Assembly (NCBI GenBank): GCA_965249005.1
Contig: CBDFLD010000022.1
Coordinates: 992,001-1,056,000 of the forward strand
Reading direction: 5' to 3'
DNA length: 64,000 nucleotides
Source of the DNA: CBDFLD01 sp965249005
GTDB lineage: Bacteria; Acidobacteriota; UBA6911
The notes below the pieces were generated by a model, which was not told the DNA's origin, made no database searches, and saw nothing but the letters and a program-made list of their open reading frames with translations. Made by a program: the position numbers and the translations under genes. Below are positions 63,448-64,000 of this stretch, piece by piece (positions within the stretch are counted from its first letter, which is position 1; every line of letters begins with the position of its first letter).

Positions 63448-64000
63448 TGAAACGCCACAATCCGGCAGGTGATATCGAGCGAACCCTGAGCCGTAGAAGT
63501 TTTTTCTCGAGCGTGTCGCACGGCCTGAAGGGCGCCGCAATCGCATCCCTGCTGGGAAACGATTATCCCGCGCTGGCGAGTCCGTCCCGCCGCGTCTACG
63601 ACCTGGGTGAGCGGGCAGCACATTTCGAGCCCAGGGCGAAATCGGTCATCCAGTTGTTCATGAATGGCGGGCCGAGCCAGGTTGACCTGTTCGATCCCAA
63701 GCCGGCACTCGAGAAATACGCTGGGCAGCCTCCGGGCCGGGATATGGCCAGCGAGGTGCGCACCGTTCGTGAAGCCGGCGGACTCATGCCTTCGCCCTTC
63801 AAGTTCGCCAAGCATGGGGAATCGGGCATCGAGCTCTCGGAGATCCTGCCGCACCTGGCCCAGCGCGTCGACGACATCGCACTCATTCGCTCGATGTGGT
63901 CTCCCCACATGGCCCACGAGGCGTCGCTGTTTTTGATGCACACTGGAAGGATTTTCCCCGGCCGGCCGACGTTGGGTGCCTGGGTTGTCTACGGTCTCGG
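63448..64000 (+). CDS. DUF1501 secreted protein, 3' end beyond the window
   Basis: The visible N-terminal 184 residues begin MKRHNPAGDIERTLSRRSFF. ATG 63448 is preceded by GAGGGAGCGACATTTTC. The Tat signal TLSRRSFFSSVSHG is followed by the DUF1501 marks SVIQLFMNGGPSQVDLFDPKPAL, GIELSEILPHLAQRVDDIALIRSMWSPHMAHEASLFLMHTG. It lies 16 bases behind the DUF1549/DUF1553 gene, repeating the gene order of 47274-50643. The two DUF1501 proteins are clearly different, so this is not a simple duplication. The window ends within it. Confidence 0.9.

Noticed and set aside
1..64000. tRNA, rRNA, CRISPR arrays, prophage cluster, restriction-modification or defence systems
   Set aside because: None was recognisable in the sequence; the zinc-finger gene at 11491 alone is not enough for a prophage call.

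Overview
The window reads as one stretch of a bacterial chromosome that has been heavily reshaped by insertion sequences. Several features point to an Acidobacteriota-like organism: serine/threonine kinases carrying a TolB-like region and TPR repeats, two pairs of DUF1549/DUF1553 and DUF1501 secreted proteins, and a secreted penicillin-acylase-type enzyme. The DUF1549/DUF1501 pairs are equally typical of Planctomycetota, so the phylum is an inference. No rRNA, tRNA or CRISPR array was seen.

Layout. 0-2.8 kb holds a small coiled-coil gene and a shortened arginine dihydrolase-like gene. 2.8-5.3 kb is an IS256-family element joined to a second, 5'-truncated IS256 transposase. 5.3-11.1 kb carries a C39-like cysteine peptidase, a PYROXD2-like oxidoreductase bracketed by a 75-bp direct repeat, two secreted proteins and a TetR regulator with a duplicated operator. 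11.5-15.1 kb is a small zinc-finger gene hit twice by the same IS1380-type element, followed by an IS110 remnant. 15.2-22.4 kb has two FAD oxidoreductases, a DRE-TIM metallolyase and a disulfide oxidoreductase split by IS256. 22.6-27 kb has a membrane protein, a lipoprotein sulfatase, an ArsR operon with a clear operator, and an HTTM (vitamin-K-dependent carboxylase-like) membrane protein. 27.3-37.4 kb is a catabolic block: hydantoinase/oxoprolinase subunits A and B, an SDR, a penicillin-acylase-like hydrolase, a class III CoA-transferase and an acyl-CoA carboxylase carboxyltransferase. 37.5-46.5 kb is a scrap yard of IS1380-type elements with two broken kinase genes and a decapitated D-amino-acid-oxidase-like gene. 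46.5-64 kb holds two rhodaneses, the two DUF1549/DUF1501 pairs, an aldehyde dehydrogenase, two metallopeptidase-like proteins and a large secreted alpha-toroid-like protein.

The strongest single observation is at 56707-57156. This Tat-signal rhodanese has an in-frame TGA exactly where the catalytic cysteine belongs, and a hairpin fitting the bacterial SECIS model begins 15 nt further on, so it is very probably a selenoprotein. Also notable are the CTAG-targeting 1852-bp IS1380-type element (three full copies and one truncated), a roughly 155-bp inverted repeat lying directly behind two stop codons and enclosing four genes, and a recurring intergenic module made of a short perfect hairpin plus 7-bp AGCTNTC-like repeats.

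Many genes look catabolic: removal of amino groups by DAO-type oxidases, hydantoin/oxoproline opening, acyl-CoA handling, sulfate ester and amide hydrolysis. This suggests a heterotroph living on organic nitrogen and sulfated material. The broken genes and the perfectly restorable insertions indicate recent and continuing IS activity.
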